Shown piece by piece: positions 10,282 through 20,273 of a stretch of 64,000 bases of DNA. The DNA comes from a bacterium (GTDB taxonomy: Bacteria; Armatimonadota; Fimbriimonadia; Fimbriimonadales; Fimbriimonadaceae): positions 806,001 to 870,000 of the forward strand of contig JAIXUN010000002.1 in the NCBI GenBank assembly GCA_027483535.1, written 5' to 3'. The notes beneath the pieces were generated by a model. It searched no databases, was not told where the DNA came from, and worked only from the letters and a program-made list of their open reading frames with translations. The translations under genes and the position numbers were made by a program. Each line of letters starts with the position of its first letter. The stretch's first letter is position 1.

Positions 10282-11093
10282 GCGGGTTCACCTGCGGGTC
10301 GGAACAGGGAGACTTGCGGAGCCTCTGCGACATATCCGGCGGGACGTTTGGAGAGGAAAGCGTCTATCCCTTCTTTTGCCTCGGCTCCAGCTCGAACCGT
10401 CGCGAGTCGGGTGGCGGCCTCTTCTCCGGTGGCGGGTGGGTTCAGTGCCAATTGCTTTGCCTGGCCGATCGCTTCCTGTCCCGATGCAAGGACCGACTTC
10501 ACGATCCGTCCAAGTTTCTTTTCAAGATCCGGCTGTTCGCCATGTTCAGAAGCCAAGCCGATTCGGTAAGCGTCGGAGGCGTCGAAAATCTCTCCCGAAC
10601 CAAAATAGCGACGCGCGTGTCCTTCCCCGATCCGTTTCATCACAAACGGACCGATGGTCGCCGGGATCAGCCCGAGTTTGACCTCGCTGAAACTGAAAAT
10701 TGTGCCGTCTAGAGCGAGCGAGCAATCGACCGCCGCCGCCAGCCCGCAACCGCCGCCAAAGCAGTGACCTTGGATCACCGCGATCGTAAACGCCTCGGTT
10801 TCGGCGATGGTTTTGAAGAGGTTGGAAAGAGCCGTGGCATCGCGCACGTTCTCCTCGAAGGTGTATCCCGCGGCGCGGCGCATCCATTCCAAATCGCCGC
10901 CCGCACAGAACGAGGTGCCCTCGCCGCGAAGAATCACCACGCGATCCGAATCCTGCAGGCTCGCGAACGCCTCGGTGAGGAGCGTGATCAACTCGTCATT
11001 GAACGCGTTACGCACCTCGGGGCGGTTCAACGTGATGTGAACAATCGGGCCTTCTCGCTCGACTCTGAGCATAGGATTCAGGATACCGGACAC
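10278..11093 (-). CDS. enoyl-CoA hydratase/isomerase (methylglutaconyl-CoA hydratase-like)
   Basis: ITLNRPEVRNAFNDEL, FCAGGDLEWM, GHCFGGGCGLAAAVD; 4 nt overlap with the biotin carboxylase. Confidence 0.88.
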   Translation of the reverse strand: MSGILNPMLRVEREGPIVHITLNRPEVRNAFNDELITLLTEAFASLQDSDRVVILRGEGTSFCAGGDLEWMRRAAGYTFEENVRDATALSNLFKTIAETEAFTIAVIQGHCFGGGCGLAAAVDCSLALDGTIFSFSEVKLGLIPATIGPFVMKRIGEGHARRYFGSGEIFDASDAYRIGLASEHGEQPDLEKKLGRIVKSVLASGQEAIGQAKQLALNPPATGEEAATRLATVRAGAEAKEGIDAFLSKRPAGYVAEAPQVSLFRPAGEPA

Positions 11094-12037
11094 TAGTTAT
11101 TGGCCTTGTCGACGATTCGGCGATAGGGCAAAGCGTCGGTGAGCCAGATGCGCTTGATGATCGGGAGTTGCTTGGGTCGATCCCCCTCGCCAACTTCCAC
11201 CGCAGCCAGTCGATTCAAGGTTTCGGCACCGGAAATGATCTGCCCAAAGGCAGGGTAGAGCCCATCTAATCGGGCAGTGGCTTCTCGGCTGAGAGCGACA
11301 AAAAACTGCGACCCGATGGTGTTGGGATCAGAAGAGCGAGCCATCGAGATCACGCCAAAATCGTGGCCCAAAGGTGATTTCTCAAGGGCGATCGCATAGC
11401 CCGGGCTACCCATTCCCGTACCCGTAGGGTCGCCCGCCTGAACCACAAACGGCTTGCCGTTTCGGTCTTTGGCAACAATTCGGTGAATGGGAATGTTGCG
11501 ATAGAACCCACCCTCAATGAGCTGAATCAGGTTGTAACAGGTGTTGGGCGCGCAGTCGGGTCGAAGCCGGAAACTCATCTCACCGAGGGAAGTTTCGAAG
11601 TTGACCACCTGGTCCACCCAGCATCGAATCCCGGCAAACGCATCGTCCTCGTCGGCGACAAACTCAACCTTCTTCTCTGCATTCAGTCGAGAAATCGCCG
11701 GGTTGGTCATGGGCACCAAAACCAGGGGGGCTCCGAATGGCTTTTCATCCGCAAAGAGTTGAACGTAGTGAACGGTGCGAATCTTGTCCTTCCAAAGAGT
11801 GGGGAAGAGTCGCGCCAAATCCATCTTGCCGGGGCGTGCCACTTTCTCAGAAAGCATCTCTGCGCTCCCCGCCGCCAACAGTTGAATCGTTAGTTCCCGC
11901 GCACCTTGCGGCTTTGTCACCGTAATCTCAAAGGGCTGATCAACAGGATTGTATAAGAAATTCGGCGAAAGTTGTCCAAATCCTAAAGAGGAAAGAAGAC
12001 AGGCAAGCCCAACAGCGAAGGTACGCACAACGAACAT
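11093..12037 (-). CDS. cyclophilin-type peptidyl-prolyl isomerase, exported
   Basis: Signal peptide; FYRNIPIHRI, GDPTGTGMGSPG, GSQFFVAL. Confidence 0.85.
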   Translation of the reverse strand: MFVVRTFAVGLACLLSSLGFGQLSPNFLYNPVDQPFEITVTKPQGARELTIQLLAAGSAEMLSEKVARPGKMDLARLFPTLWKDKIRTVHYVQLFADEKPFGAPLVLVPMTNPAISRLNAEKKVEFVADEDDAFAGIRCWVDQVVNFETSLGEMSFRLRPDCAPNTCYNLIQLIEGGFYRNIPIHRIVAKDRNGKPFVVQAGDPTGTGMGSPGYAIALEKSPLGHDFGVISMARSSDPNTIGSQFFVALSREATARLDGLYPAFGQIISGAETLNRLAAVEVGEGDRPKQLPIIKRIWLTDALPYRRIVDKANN

Positions 12038-12112
12038 TCTATCTTCACTCCCCTCTCAAGGGTTCCAACCTCTCAGGAATCGAACTCAGTCGAGTTCAAA
12101 ACGTGGAGAACT

Positions 12113-12724
12113 CTACGGGGCTAGGAATCGGTGTTCCCACGAGGAATCGCTGGCCGGGATGGAAAGCACCCGCCTGTGGCCCTCATAGTCCAGCGAAAAC
12201 GACTCCAAAGAAGTGATGTGCAAGCGAACGGCGCAGAAGTTATCGAAGCCCTCCACCGATTCTTCCTCCACGGGTTCTCTCCCAACGAGGTGCTCGGGCA
12301 TGTTTGGGTGGAAGTCATCGAGCACCGTTGACGGAACGAAGGGTGCCAAATAGCATCGCCGAGCGAGCAAGGCGGTCGCCTCCCAAGCCTCGCGCGCCAC
12401 CTCGTCCCCGTGATGGATCACGGCTTGCACGCGGGCTCGGACTTGAAACTTCTGAGCCGCATCGTAGAACAGAGCGGTTGCGTTCGGCTGACTTTTTAGC
12501 TCGATCACCTTTGCCGATCGGACATCCGAATTGAAGCGAATGAAGCGAGATTTGGGATCTACTTCCCTCAGAACCACCGTTCGAGCCTCGGCACCTTCGG
12601 CACCGATGGTCGCGAGGGTAAAGGTGCGGAAGCCCGACTTCCGGTTCTTCAACGCTTCATCCAGAAGTTGCCACCCGCGCTCGAAAATTGATGCTGGGTT
12701 TAGATCGATGGTCGTCTCGTTCAT
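12113..12724 (-). CDS. pyridoxamine 5'-phosphate oxidase-like flavoprotein
   Basis: TLATIGAEGAEARTVVLREVD ... IRFNSDVRSAKVIELKSQPNATALFYD; C-terminal RVLSIPAS. Confidence 0.75.
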   Translation of the reverse strand: MNETTIDLNPASIFERGWQLLDEALKNRKSGFRTFTLATIGAEGAEARTVVLREVDPKSRFIRFNSDVRSAKVIELKSQPNATALFYDAAQKFQVRARVQAVIHHGDEVAREAWEATALLARRCYLAPFVPSTVLDDFHPNMPEHLVGREPVEEESVEGFDNFCAVRLHITSLESFSLDYEGHRRVLSIPASDSSWEHRFLAP

Positions 12725-13473
12725 GCCCGTTCGTACCCTTCTTCCAGTTCCATTTCCGCGGCGCGCATCTCATTCAGGTGGGCAAGAGTGTTTTCCAATC
12801 GAGACAACCCTTCGCCGTCGGGAGTCAGAGCGGAGCTCTTTCCGTGACTCAATCCCAGAGCCGAGGCAAGTTCTTCCATGCCCGTTCGGATCTGATGAAT
12901 ATGAGAGACCACATCCGCCGCGTCTGGGTCTTTCCCCACCTCTTTTGCCCACTCCTTTTTACGCTCGCCGAGTCGCCGGAATTTGCGTTCGCAGGCTAGA
13001 ATCGCCTCGTCCATTGCTCCCTCCAGGGCATCGGTTGCCTGGGTGCTCAGTTGCTGCCACCGCTCAGAAGAATGTCGCGAACGCCAGTCGGTAGAAGAGA
13101 GAGCTTCTTTGATGTCGAAGTAGCGCTTGGCAAGATCTTCTAGCGCCACGCCCACCGCCGGGTGGATGCGCTCTTCCAGAGTTCGCTTCTCGGCGAAGTC
13201 GTTGAGCTGGTCGATCACTTGCTGGACGCGGTGCTTAAACGGAAACTTCTTTTGGAAACGCTTTTGGCGCACGTTCTCCAAAAATGAAATCACCGATTGA
13301 ACGATGCTCGGGACAACCACAAAGAGCCCAATGAAGGTCCAAGCTCCCCAGTCCTTTTTGGTGGCAATGATCCACCAGGCGATCCCGGCAAGAATGTGTG
13401 CCGTCGCCACGATCCCATCTCGAGAGATGGGCTTTCGAGTTTGCAGATACTCGGTGAATCGGGCCAACGACAT
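12721..13473 (-). CDS. hypothetical protein with N-terminal 2TM segment
   Basis: Two hydrophobic stretches then charged helical region; 4 nt overlap with neighbour. Confidence 0.6.
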   Translation of the reverse strand: MSLARFTEYLQTRKPISRDGIVATAHILAGIAWWIIATKKDWGAWTFIGLFVVVPSIVQSVISFLENVRQKRFQKKFPFKHRVQQVIDQLNDFAEKRTLEERIHPAVGVALEDLAKRYFDIKEALSSTDWRSRHSSERWQQLSTQATDALEGAMDEAILACERKFRRLGERKKEWAKEVGKDPDAADVVSHIHQIRTGMEELASALGLSHGKSSALTPDGEGLSRLENTLAHLNEMRAAEMELEEGYERA

Positions 13474-13492
13474 TCCGGTGTAAGTGTACGAA

Positions 13493-13524
13493 CAAAAAAG
13501 AGGACAGGATTCCTCCTGCCCTCT
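13493..13524 (-). terminator. rho-independent terminator downstream of nuoG
   Basis: Minus strand AGAGGGCAGGA-GGAA-TCCTGTCCTCT followed by TTTTTT. Confidence 0.8.
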
Positions 13525-13545
13525 GGATTCTTCTGATTTGAGAAA

Positions 13546-15705
13546 TTAGCCGACGGTGGACAAAGTGGGACGGTTGGAAAGGAAGCCTTCTCCGCCTAGA
13601 TTGTCGTGCGTTGCTCCGGCGTAAGCGGGAACCGTCGCTGCGATCTCTTTCGCAACGTCGACTGCGTGGAAGTAAGGCGCTCCCGGCTTGAGTCGAACCG
13701 CAATCTCGGTGACCGCCTTCCAGGCCGGCTTTGCGGAACCCACTGCCGGAAGAACCTGCTTCAGCATTTGTACACGACCCTCAAGGTTCGTGTACGAGCC
13801 GTCCTGCTCTCCGGGGGCGGTCATGGGAATCACGACGCTTGCGTAGTGGAAGGCTTCAGTTTGTTGAACGTCTTGCACCACCAGGAACTCCACGTTCTCT
13901 AGTGCTGCGACAACGGTCGCATGATCCGCGTGTGCGAAAGGATCGACTCCGGCGAGCCAGAGCGACTTCACCTTGCCCTCTGCAGCCAACTTAAGAATCT
14001 CAAGCGCCGACTGCGTGGAACCGGCGATGCCAAGTTGTCGCGAACCCTGCTCGTTGCCGCCTCGGGCGTAGCAGTTGAACGTGCCGCCCGTCGCCTTGGC
14101 GAAGGCGCTCAGCGTCTCGGCGATCAGCGCGCCGTCAACATGGTTGGCCAGACCGGAAGTGGTGACGATCGGTGCTCCTGCCACGAGTTCGTAAACCTCG
14201 GTTGCCTCTGCCTCGGAAATCTCTGCCGCTTCGGCAAAGGTTTTGAGAGAGGAATTGGCGATGAACACCTGAACTTGCTCGGGTAGCGAGACTCCTCCGC
14301 GTCGAACGGTTTCGGCAAGAAGACCCTTCGCGATCTCCGCCAGCTTCTCGGTCCGAAGGATCGAATGGGCAAAAGAGTCGATGTCGGTCTCAGTCGGGTG
14401 AGCAACCACGACCTTGGTGCCCTTGTTGAACCAGCCCTTTCGAACCCGAAGGAAGAGAATGGGCTCTTCATCGGCTAGGCTCGTGCCGAACACGAACACC
14501 GATTTGGCATGCTCGAAATCTGCGATCAGGTTTTCGACCTGAGTGAGAGCGGCAGGCTTTGCCGAGTGCGCTTCGAACCGGTAGTCGACCAGATCCGTGC
14601 CCACGACATCTGTCGCGAACTTCTTGAGCAGGTACTGACCCTCGTTCGAGATGCCCGTTCCGATCAGGAACGCCGCCTCGGATTTCTTGCCCGCAAAGGC
14701 TCCGCCGATCTCGGCATACGCTCCAGACCACTCGGTCTTGACCAGGGCGTTGCCTTGTCGAACAAGGACGTCTCCGAGTCGCTTCTCAGAGTTGTAGAAG
14801 TCGTGACCGAACTTGCCTTTGTCGCAGGTCCACTCTTCGTTGATCGCCTCATTAGTTCGACCGTTGACTCGCACAATCTTGCCCGCTCGGTAGTCGAACC
14901 AGACGTTGCAGTTGTTGGAACAAAGGGTGCAGAGCGAAGGGCGCGTTTCGAGGTCCCAAGGACGGGCGCGGAATCGATACTTGCGGTTGGTGAGCGCACC
15001 CACCGGACAAATCTCGATGACGTTGCCGCTGAACTTGCTGGTGAACTTGGTGAGCTGGAACGTGACCGGCTGAGTCTGCGCGCCTCGGAATCGGAAAGCG
15101 AGTTGGCTGTCGCCAGAAATCTCTTCCGTGAAGCGAACGCAACGAGCGCATTGAATGCATCGCTCGAGGTCTAGCGTGACGTAGTTGCTCAGCGGGAATG
15201 CCTTGGGGGCGTGTCGCTTAATCTCCACGTATCGGCTGGTGGATGGCCCGTAGAAAAGGGTGTTGTTCTGCAGGGGGCACTCACCGCCACGGTCGCAGAT
15301 CGGGCAGTCGAGCGGGTGGTTGATGAGCAGAAACTCAAGAACGCCTTTGCGATCTCGGTGAACCATTTCGCTATCGGTATTGATCACCAGACCTTCGCTG
15401 CACGGAAGGGTGCATCCTGCGGCGGGCTTCGGCATCATTCGAATGGTGCCGTCGGGTTGCTTCATGCCCGTTTCAACCAAGCACATTCGGCACATGCCCA
15501 CCGGCTTCATGCGAGGGTGGTAGCAGAAGATCGGAATCTCCAGCCCAAGACGTTTGACCGCCTCAACAACCAATTCCCCTTTGGGAACTTGCAATTCAAT
15601 GCCGTTGATGACGACGTTAACCATCGGAACTTCGGTTACTGCGGCCATAGTCTTTCCAGAGCCCTGCGACTTTTGCGAATCGCCATTAGAACATAAGCGC
15701 TTCAC
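13546..15705 (-). CDS. nuoG: NADH-quinone oxidoreductase subunit G
   Basis: 2Fe-2S domain CYHPRMKPVGMCRMCLVE, CPICDRGGECPLQ, molybdopterin-type C-terminus; likely start ATG 15648. Confidence 0.92.
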   Translation of the reverse strand: MKRLCSNGDSQKSQGSGKTMAAVTEVPMVNVVINGIELQVPKGELVVEAVKRLGLEIPIFCYHPRMKPVGMCRMCLVETGMKQPDGTIRMMPKPAAGCTLPCSEGLVINTDSEMVHRDRKGVLEFLLINHPLDCPICDRGGECPLQNNTLFYGPSTSRYVEIKRHAPKAFPLSNYVTLDLERCIQCARCVRFTEEISGDSQLAFRFRGAQTQPVTFQLTKFTSKFSGNVIEICPVGALTNRKYRFRARPWDLETRPSLCTLCSNNCNVWFDYRAGKIVRVNGRTNEAINEEWTCDKGKFGHDFYNSEKRLGDVLVRQGNALVKTEWSGAYAEIGGAFAGKKSEAAFLIGTGISNEGQYLLKKFATDVVGTDLVDYRFEAHSAKPAALTQVENLIADFEHAKSVFVFGTSLADEEPILFLRVRKGWFNKGTKVVVAHPTETDIDSFAHSILRTEKLAEIAKGLLAETVRRGGVSLPEQVQVFIANSSLKTFAEAAEISEAEATEVYELVAGAPIVTTSGLANHVDGALIAETLSAFAKATGGTFNCYARGGNEQGSRQLGIAGSTQSALEILKLAAEGKVKSLWLAGVDPFAHADHATVVAALENVEFLVVQDVQQTEAFHYASVVIPMTAPGEQDGSYTNLEGRVQMLKQVLPAVGSAKPAWKAVTEIAVRLKPGAPYFHAVDVAKEIAATVPAYAGATHDNLGGEGFLSNRPTLSTVG

Positions 15706-16011
15706 CCGGCGAGAGTTAGCATCACCGGAACCTCGTCGCGAGGCAGTTGCCAGTTTACCGATGCGCCCGCACGGATGGTGCGGTTTGAACCGCTTCCTGA
15801 TGAGCGATTACGCAGAACCGTCGTTTATCAATCCCTTCACGGGAATCTCGAAGGTTCGTTCCGTTGGATCGGCGAAAGGTGCGGCTCTTACTTGACTATT
15901 TCGTCAACTTTCTGGCGAAATCAGACGTAGAAACGCTCGGCTAGGCTCTTGGGCTTCGGTCGCGCAACCCCAAACACACCGGTCCACGCGGGACCAAACC
16001 CCGATACCATC

Positions 16012-16770
16012 ATGCTTGAAATTACGAATCTCCACGCACGCGTCGAGGAAAAAGAGATCCTGAAGGGAATCAACCTCACGGTTCGCCCCGGCGAAGTTCA
16101 CGCCATCATGGGCCCGAACGGTTCGGGCAAGAGCACCTTGGCAAGCATCTTGGCAGGCAAGAACGACTACGAAGTCACCGAGGGCTCCGTTGAGTTCAAC
16201 GCGAAGGACCTCTTGGAGCTCGATCCCGAAGAGCGAGCGGGCGAAGGTCTTTTCCTCGCCTTCCAGTATCCGGTGGAGATTCCGGGAGTCACCAACACCT
16301 ACTTCTTGCGATCTGCGCTGAATGCGATTCGCAAGTACCGCGGCGATAGCGAACTTAGCCCAACCGAGTTCATGAAGCACATCAAGTCGAAGGCGGCAAT
16401 GATGGAACTCGATTCGACGATGCTTTCCCGATCGGTGAACGAGGGCTTCTCCGGTGGTGAGAAGAAGCGCAACGAGATTTTCCAAATGGCGGTTCTGGAA
16501 CCGACTCTCTGCGTGCTTGATGAGACCGACTCCGGTCTGGACATCGACGCGCTCAAGATCGTTTCCAATGGCGTCAACACTCTTCGCGGCCCGGAGCGAG
16601 GCGTTCTGGTGATCACCCACTACCAGCGACTTCTTAACTACATCGTTCCCGATTTCGTGCACGTCCTGATGGGCGGTCGCATCGTGAAGAGTGGCGGTCG
16701 CGAACTCGCCCTCGAACTCGAAGAGAAGGGCTACGGATTCATCGAGGAAGAAATCGCCGCCAAGGCGTAA
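16012..16770 (+). CDS. sufC: Fe-S cluster assembly ATPase SufC
   Basis: MGPNGSGKSTLASILAGK, FSGGEKKRNEIFQMA; start trimmed to ATG 16012. Confidence 0.95.
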   Translation: MLEITNLHARVEEKEILKGINLTVRPGEVHAIMGPNGSGKSTLASILAGKNDYEVTEGSVEFNAKDLLELDPEERAGEGLFLAFQYPVEIPGVTNTYFLRSALNAIRKYRGDSELSPTEFMKHIKSKAAMMELDSTMLSRSVNEGFSGGEKKRNEIFQMAVLEPTLCVLDETDSGLDIDALKIVSNGVNTLRGPERGVLVITHYQRLLNYIVPDFVHVLMGGRIVKSGGRELALELEEKGYGFIEEEIAAKA

Positions 16771-16789
16771 GGCTAAGGATCGAAAACCG

Positions 16790-18118
16790 ATGCTAGACAT
16801 CAAGATTGCAAACGACCCTTTGCTGCTGGACTATGAAGACCGCGTTCGTGTGAACGCGGTGAATGGACCGGAGTGGTTCTCGGAGATTCGAAGCAAAGGC
16901 TTTCGAGCGTATTCCGAATTCGGTGTTCCGACCATCCGCGATGAGGAGTTCAAATACTTCCCGCTGAACGGAATCTCCGATTGGAAGCTGGGTCACCCAT
17001 ACGGCGTGACGCTCACCAGAGAAGCATTGGAAGCGACGGGTGTCGGCAAGATCGACGCTGTTACCCTTGTCTTCATCAACGGCGAATTCTCCCCTGAGCT
17101 TTCCTCGTACGACGCACTCCCAGAAGGAGTATTCGTCGGTACCCTTGCCGAAGGAGCGGAGGGATTTGAGCAAGTTGTAAAGGATAATCTTGCACAGATC
17201 GCCACTTACCAAGGCAAGCTTGGCTCCACCAACGACCCGCGATTTGTGGAGTTGAACAACGCCCTTCTGAGCGAAGGTGCCTTTGTTTACATTCAAAAGA
17301 ACCAGACTCTCGAGCGACCGATCCACGTGGTCTTCGTGAACCGAGCGGAAGAGAAGCGATTTACCGTCGCCCCGCGGCTGCTGGTTGTCCTAGAAGAGAA
17401 CGCTGAGGCCAAGCTTCTGGAGTCGCATATTGGGCTCGGTGGCGATTACCTCTCCATTCCGGTGGCGGAAGTTCGGCTCGCCGCATCGGCTCGGTTCGAA
17501 CATGATCGCTTCCAGCAAGAAACGCTGAGTGCCTATCACATCTCCAACACATTCGTTCACCAAGAAGGCAAGTCAGTTTACACGTCGAACAACGTGAACT
17601 TCGGCGGGAAATCAGCCCGGAACGACGTCAATGCTTATGTGAACGGCGAATATGCCGAGACCTTGCTGAACGGCGCCAACGTGGCAACGGGCGATCAGGT
17701 GCTGGACAACCACACCCGAATCGACCACGCGCTTCCGAACTGCCAATCTTTCGAGATCTACAAGTCGATCTTGAAAGACAACGGCGTAGGCGTCTTCAAC
17801 GGCAAGATCTTCGTTTACGAGGATGCTCAGAAGACGGACGCGAAGCAGACAAACCAAGCGATTCTCCTCTCGCCAACGGCGACCATGAACACCAAGCCTC
17901 AGTTGGAGATCTTTGCGGACGACGTGAAGTGCACCCATGGTGCGACCATTGGTCAACTGCGAGACGACGCGATGTTCTATCTGCGCGCTCGAGGCGTGCC
18001 GAAGGCTCAAGCCGAGGCTATCCTGGTTTACGCCTTCGCTGCGGAAGTGCTGGATAAGGTCACCATTGAAGAAGCGAAGAGCGCGTTAGAAGCTGTTCTC
18101 TTCGAGAAACTCGCCTGA
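16790..18118 (+). CDS. sufD: Fe-S cluster assembly protein SufD
   Basis: SufB/D family region KTDAKQTNQAILLSPTATMNTKPQLEIFADDVKCTHGATIGQL; start at ATG 16790. Confidence 0.92.
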   Translation: MLDIKIANDPLLLDYEDRVRVNAVNGPEWFSEIRSKGFRAYSEFGVPTIRDEEFKYFPLNGISDWKLGHPYGVTLTREALEATGVGKIDAVTLVFINGEFSPELSSYDALPEGVFVGTLAEGAEGFEQVVKDNLAQIATYQGKLGSTNDPRFVELNNALLSEGAFVYIQKNQTLERPIHVVFVNRAEEKRFTVAPRLLVVLEENAEAKLLESHIGLGGDYLSIPVAEVRLAASARFEHDRFQQETLSAYHISNTFVHQEGKSVYTSNNVNFGGKSARNDVNAYVNGEYAETLLNGANVATGDQVLDNHTRIDHALPNCQSFEIYKSILKDNGVGVFNGKIFVYEDAQKTDAKQTNQAILLSPTATMNTKPQLEIFADDVKCTHGATIGQLRDDAMFYLRARGVPKAQAEAILVYAFAAEVLDKVTIEEAKSALEAVLFEKLA

Positions 18119-18150
18119 GTCGGTTCTGCAAAGATCATCACTAATCTCGG

Positions 18151-18192
18151 CCCCACTGATCCTAGTAAGGGTCGGTGGGGTTGTTTGTTTTG
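18151..18192 (+). terminator. rho-independent terminator downstream of sufCD
   Basis: CCCCACTGATCC-tagtaa-GGGTCGGTGGGG (imperfect) followed by TTGTTTGTTTT. Confidence 0.75.
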
Positions 18193-18341
18193 AACGATTC
18201 AGCTCACCGGGTACCCTTCTAAAAAGAAGACCGCTCAGCGTTGAGCCGGACGACTCGTTCCCTTGCCAACGCGAGACGCCATTAGCGAGAGAGCGAGTTT
18301 TCGGCGCAATCCGGCGGGGCTTTTCGTAGAACTCAACGGCA

Positions 18342-18902
18342 ATGGCGACCCCCTCCCCGGCCCCCAACTCCCCTATCAACGGCGCATCGCAGATCATGGA
18401 AACCGCTTTCGAAAAGAAACGCGGCATTAGCGACGTTGAAGTTCGTCCCGGATTCACCCAGGTGCACGTCACACGGGTTCCCGGAGACTTGGTCGATGGC
18501 CGAATGGCCGTTCTGGACGCGGTGGAGAAGGTTCACGTGTCTATCGACTTCTTGAAGATGTCGAACACCGGGCTTTCGTTCTTGGTCAGCCAAGATTCAG
18601 CCGACCGTATCCGGGTGGCTTTCAGCGGGCTGGATTGCGATTTCGACTTGGTTCAGGACCGGGCCATTGTGCTGGTTCACGCGGTGAACATGCGCGACGA
18701 AGAGGGCATGATTGCAGGCATCGTTCGCCGGGCAATTCGCACGGGCGCGCCTGTGGAGCACGTCACCGATATGCACGACAGAATGCTCTTGGTGATGGCG
18801 CACAGCGACGCCCTTGCCTTCGAAACCAGCTTGGAGGCCGAGATTGAAACCGAGCTTCAGGCAACGGGATCCGAATTTGTTGGAGGTGTGGCACATGTCT
18901 GA
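18342..18902 (+). CDS. ACT-domain protein resembling an aspartate kinase regulatory half
   Basis: VTRVPGDLVDGRMAVLDAVEKVHVSIDFLKM...FLV; overlaps the start of aspartate kinase by 8 nt. Confidence 0.75.
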   Translation: MATPSPAPNSPINGASQIMETAFEKKRGISDVEVRPGFTQVHVTRVPGDLVDGRMAVLDAVEKVHVSIDFLKMSNTGLSFLVSQDSADRIRVAFSGLDCDFDLVQDRAIVLVHAVNMRDEEGMIAGIVRRAIRTGAPVEHVTDMHDRMLLVMAHSDALAFETSLEAEIETELQATGSEFVGGVAHV

Positions 18903-20262
18903 ACGAAATCGACGCGTTCGCGTGATGAAGTTTGGTGGCACGAGCGTTGCCACCCCCGAAGCTCGCTTGCAAGCCGCGATGCGGGTCGTTTCGGCTCGGG
19001 AGAAGGGAATCGAGCCCGTGGTTGTTGTCAGCGCGATCGGACGCAAGGGCATGCCATACGCCACCGATACCCTCATCAATCTGCTTTACGATATCGATGA
19101 GGACATCGATCCGGATCAACGCGAGCTAGACCTTCTGATCGCTTGCGGCGAGATCCTCTCCGCAGTTGTTTTTGCTCACACGCTCAAATCGCTGGGGCAT
19201 TCCGCGATGGCGCTGCGCGGCGGTCAGGCGGGCATTCGCACCGATGGCGTTTACGGCAACGCGCGAATCGCCAGCATCAACCCGCTGGCCATGTTCCGAG
19301 CCCTGGATGAAGGCAAGATTCCGGTGGTTTGCGGCTTCCAAGGCGTTTTTGTGCCTTATCCCGAGCTTCCCGGTGGCGAACTCACCACGCTTGGTCGAGG
19401 TGGATCCGACACGACGGCTTCGGCGGTCGGCGCGGCGATGAAGGCGGAAGCGGTTGAGATTTACACCGACGTGGACGGCGTAAAAACAGCCGACCCCGAT
19501 GCGGTGAAGCAGGCTCCCACTCTGCGGAAGGTTTCGTACGACGAGGTGGCGGAGATCGCTCACCTTGGCGCCAAGGTCGTTCACCCGCGAGCGGCGGAGA
19601 TCGCCATGAAGTACGGCATTCCGCTATGGGTCAAGAACACCTTTAGCGACGACGAAGGGACCGAAATTGTGCCTCGCGAGCAGGTTCCTGGTAGACGTCT
19701 CACAGGTGTCACCCACACGGGCAAGCTGGTCTACATGATGTTCGACCTCGGCGCCTCTACCGGCACCCACCGAGCCGAGCTCGAAGGGCACCTTTATTCG
19801 ACTCTGGAGAAGTACGGCGTTCAGCTTTACATGCTCAACCTTTCGCCCACGTCCACGGGCTTTGCGGTTCCTCGCGACCAGTTCCCGATCGTTCAAGACG
19901 TTTTGGATGGGTTGGTGCTCCCGCTTGGAGACGGCGCGGAGAAGACCATCTACGTCGTCCAAATCGGCAAGGCCTCGCCGGAAGTCGAGACCCAGGTCGA
20001 GTTGCTCAAGGGCTTTGGTGAGGTTCGCCGAATCCCGGCCGAGCTCACCGAGGGCTGTACGATGGTGTCGCTGGTGGGTCACGAGTACATGCAGCAGGCG
20101 GGTGTGTTCTTGAACGTGCTGAAGGCGCTCAAGGATGCTCAGATCACGGTGCTGCAAACGTCGGACTCGGACTTCTCGCTGAGCTGTCTGATTCCCGAGG
20201 CGGATACGAGTCGGGCGGTGCGGACGCTGCACGAACGTTTCGAGTTGTCGCAGACGCACTGA
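18895..20262 (+). CDS. aspartate kinase
   Basis: VMKFGGTSVATPEARLQAA, GRGGSDTTASAVGAAMKAEAVEIYTDVDGVKTADPD; ACT-like C-terminus; start trimmed to ATG 18895. Confidence 0.93.
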   Translation: MSERNRRVRVMKFGGTSVATPEARLQAAMRVVSAREKGIEPVVVVSAIGRKGMPYATDTLINLLYDIDEDIDPDQRELDLLIACGEILSAVVFAHTLKSLGHSAMALRGGQAGIRTDGVYGNARIASINPLAMFRALDEGKIPVVCGFQGVFVPYPELPGGELTTLGRGGSDTTASAVGAAMKAEAVEIYTDVDGVKTADPDAVKQAPTLRKVSYDEVAEIAHLGAKVVHPRAAEIAMKYGIPLWVKNTFSDDEGTEIVPREQVPGRRLTGVTHTGKLVYMMFDLGASTGTHRAELEGHLYSTLEKYGVQLYMLNLSPTSTGFAVPRDQFPIVQDVLDGLVLPLGDGAEKTIYVVQIGKASPEVETQVELLKGFGEVRRIPAELTEGCTMVSLVGHEYMQQAGVFLNVLKALKDAQITVLQTSDSDFSLSCLIPEADTSRAVRTLHERFELSQTH

Positions 20263-20273
20263 GGTCTGTTCCG

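Noticed and set aside
15904-16803. 299 aa minus-strand ORF
   Set aside because: Antisense shadow of sufC
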